This document shows, piece by piece, positions 61,901-64,000 of a stretch of 64,000 bases of DNA. The translations under genes were made by a program, and so were the position numbers. Every line of letters starts with the position of its first letter. Position 1 is the stretch's first letter. A model generated the notes under the pieces. That model saw only the letters and a list, made by a program, of their open reading frames with translations. It ran no database searches and was not told the DNA's origin. Origin of the DNA: Aphelocoma coerulescens (lineage: Eukaryota; Chordata; Aves; Passeriformes; Corvidae); NCBI RefSeq assembly GCF_041296385.1, contig NC_091013.1, forward strand, positions 67,115,563 through 67,179,562. Direction: 5' to 3'.

Positions 61901-64000
61901 TGTGGGTGCTAGATCAGTGAAGAGGTTGCTCTCACAGTCCCTCCCAGCCCCACAATTTGTGGTTTTTCAGGTTTGCTGGCAGCAAGGGAGGAAATGCTCT
62001 TGCTGCCGTCTGCTGCTTTTCCGGAGCTCGTAGACCTGGTCCTCAGACATAAAAAAGTGTGTGTGCTCCAGAGAGCATGATAGGATCTGGGTCCTCCAAA
62101 ACTGGCCAAAGGATCACCCCAGGGCCTTGGCAGCTGCTTCTGCTCACACAAGGGGTGGGTTTCAGCTCCTAATAGTTCTCTATTAGCAGCATAGGTGTTT
62201 GTCAGAGACATGCCAATGGGAGTTCATGGCGGCAGGAGGAAAGCTTGTCTTTCCAGTAGCTGCCCTCTGTGAGATGAAACTGGTCTTGTCAAGCAGGGAA
62301 GGGTGAAAAATGTGGGAAAGGCCATCTTGGGAACCAGCAGCATTTGCTCCTGGGCTCCTAGGATGCAATATCAGGAAGGGAAGGAGGAAGACTGGACAGA
62401 ACTCGAGGTCTATTATGTTGACTGTCCCAGTCATACTGAGGAAATCTGGCCCTTTTGTGACAAATGGTGACTTTAATCTGCCCTGGCAGAAGAATTTGGT
62501 CATTAATTTTTATCTAACAGTGTGAGCAGTGTGAGGTCTGGGACAAAATGAGTCTTCAAGCTGGCCTGCCTCATGGCAGCAGTAAGAGACAGTGTCACAA
62601 ATTAGAGGCAATAAAGGATGCTTTCCACAAAACTGCTGATGTGAGGGACGGGCTGAGATCTCCTCTCTGAGCTCAGAATGAACACCTGCAGCTGATGGGA
62701 TGGAAGAAAGGGAGGTGGTAGGTCATTTGACTAACATGGTATCTTGTACTGAGCAGGCTGCTTCCACAGGGGTACTATTTGCCACGATCACTAGGCTTTA
62801 CCATAATCTTGCTGTAGGAATGAATGACTATGTTTATGCTAAGATGCTTAGCATATTCTAGCAGCTCTTTATAAAGATCATTATCTATAATTAGGTAAGT
62901 GTGTTTAACTGTTATTGCTCTTGTGCTAAAAATTGCTGCAAATGGAGCTGAGGAGGGAGAGGATTCTAATTTAGACATCAGATAATAGGACCCAATTTGC
63001 TTAAGAGAACTACTAGTTGTGGCCACTTGAAATAGTCTTAAGCTCAGAAATAAAATGCTTTTCTAAAAGTATTTAGTGCCACTGTTCATATTTGTGTCAA
63101 TATTTCCACTAGAGATGTGGTTTTGTTACTGAAACTTAGCATATGAAAGTATCAGTCAGTGCATTGCTGAACATGGTGGTTCTGATTTTGTCTTTTCACA
63201 CAGATGTCTGAAATGAGAAACAGGCTGCCATTTCCTAAGCTTTAGTCAGTTCTGCTGAACTATGCTGCAGTTCATTGGTCCTGTTCACACAGATCAGGTT
63301 TCCAGGCAGGGTTTAGAGGTACATGTGCTGCTCCTGCAGTCACAAGTGTGGTAGTGATGGATTCAGATGTAATTAATAAAGGTAGCTGTGAAGCTAATGC
63401 TGCTCCCTAAAGGCTGAGCTTCACCTCTTTGCACAAGCCTGGCCCTAGGTCTAGATTTCATGATCAGTTTTGTGAAAGACTGTGTTGTGCTTACATGCTT
63501 TTGGAAAAGAATTGCTGAGTGAATGTAACCATCCCCACTCTCCTCTGCTGCACTGCACTGGTACCCAGCTGCCCTTACCTTTCCTGAGCCTGCCCTGGGA
63601 CCAGCACTGTTCCTGGGTGGGGTGGCTGCCATAAGTGCAGAGTGCTTGTGTTACAATACGTGTGATGGACAGTACTCAGAACTATGTGGACTGTAGGCTT
63701 CAAAGCAGCCCAAATTTACTGTAGACATCTCCACAGAGTCAACTTTGCCCTTTCTCTCTCTCTCTATCTCAGCTCTGTAGCCTGTTCAATGCCTTTTGGA
63801 GGATTCTCATATACTTTTCACTTTCCAGAAAGAATGGACCCAGCTCCTGTGATTTTGAAGCAATTAAATACCTGTACTGCATTCTCAATTTTGTCACTGA
63901 AAATTTAACTGATTTTTTATGCTTTCTGTTTTATATGGCAAGTCTGCAGATGGAAATTGACTGCTTGTCTTAGTTGATACGTGAAATAAATAAAAATTAG
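58909..64000. other. intergenic, no gene confidently recognised
   Basis: About 5 kb of sequence to the window end. A possible old CR1 scrap ('cacagtattcaagatgtagc') lies at about 59040-59065. A 57-codon open stretch at 60086-60283 ends near a good splice-donor match and looks mildly protein-like, but I cannot name it. A (TC)n run lies at about 63752-63770. Nothing else was recognised. Confidence 0.5.
60086..60262 (+). other. possible unidentified exon, very tentative
   Basis: Read from 60086, the frame is open to the stop at 60281. It includes 'ENTPFTFPSYAKEVFYG' and 'PFKIVFDRVFQITYQSSFG', a hydrophobic/aromatic mix that looks less random than most frames nearby. A 'tttcag|gtactg' donor-like sequence falls at 60262/60263. 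Acceptor-like AGs precede it at about 60104 and 60125 but have poor pyrimidine tracts. I do not recognise the protein. A different frame over the same bases is open for 140 codons, so chance openness is likely. Confidence 0.15.

Noticed and set aside
1..64000. CRISPR arrays, operons, prophage or bacterial-type systems
   Set aside because: The window is vertebrate nuclear DNA with introns and LINEs; no spaced direct-repeat array or prokaryotic gene cluster is present.

Overview
This is a vertebrate nuclear genome window, almost certainly from a bird. The evidence is a FOXO1-type forkhead exon with bird-like substitutions, abundant CR1 retroposons (the dominant LINE of birds) at several levels of decay, traces of older amniote CR1 and MIR-like elements, spliceosomal junctions and low gene density. 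I cannot fix the species. A solo-LTR-like insertion inside a CR1 copy fits any modern bird.

The only protein-coding gene I can support is FOXO1 on the + strand. Positions 1-16400 look like the 3' part of its long first intron. The first coding exon, with the N-terminal Akt site and the first half of the forkhead domain, lies upstream of the window. The second coding exon (16401-17757) carries the recognition helix, wing 2/NLS, Akt and CDK sites, NES, LXXLL motif, C-terminal activation domain and stop codon. A short intron in the 3'UTR (about 17758-18148) separates it from a non-coding exon that runs to at least about 21860 and perhaps 22440. That exon holds a 40-T run, a G/T-only tract and seed matches for miR-96, miR-182, miR-27 and miR-223.

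From about 22.4 kb to 64 kb I see no convincing gene. This is intergenic sequence with few open frames beyond chance. Recognisable contents are: CR1 copies at 24.1 kb (+), 33.9-34.7 kb (-, split by an LTR-like insertion), 40.1 kb (-) and 57.8-58.9 kb (-, the longest, with a decayed reverse-transcriptase fragment); older CR1-type relics at 25.7-26.4 kb (+), 52.9-53.2 kb (+) and 53.5-54.0 kb (-); MIR/L2-like scraps at 47.9 and 56.1 kb; a long inverted repeat with about 115-bp arms and an adjacent A26 tract at 31.4-32.5 kb; and a pure 351-bp (CTCTC)n array at 56.5-56.9 kb.

Nothing here looks like a new multi-gene system. The best leads are structural: the inverted repeat, the pentanucleotide array, the LTR/CR1 nest, two nearby perfect palindromes at 37.4-37.5 kb, and the unclear 3' end of FOXO1. 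All homology statements rest on recognising sequence from memory; no search was run.
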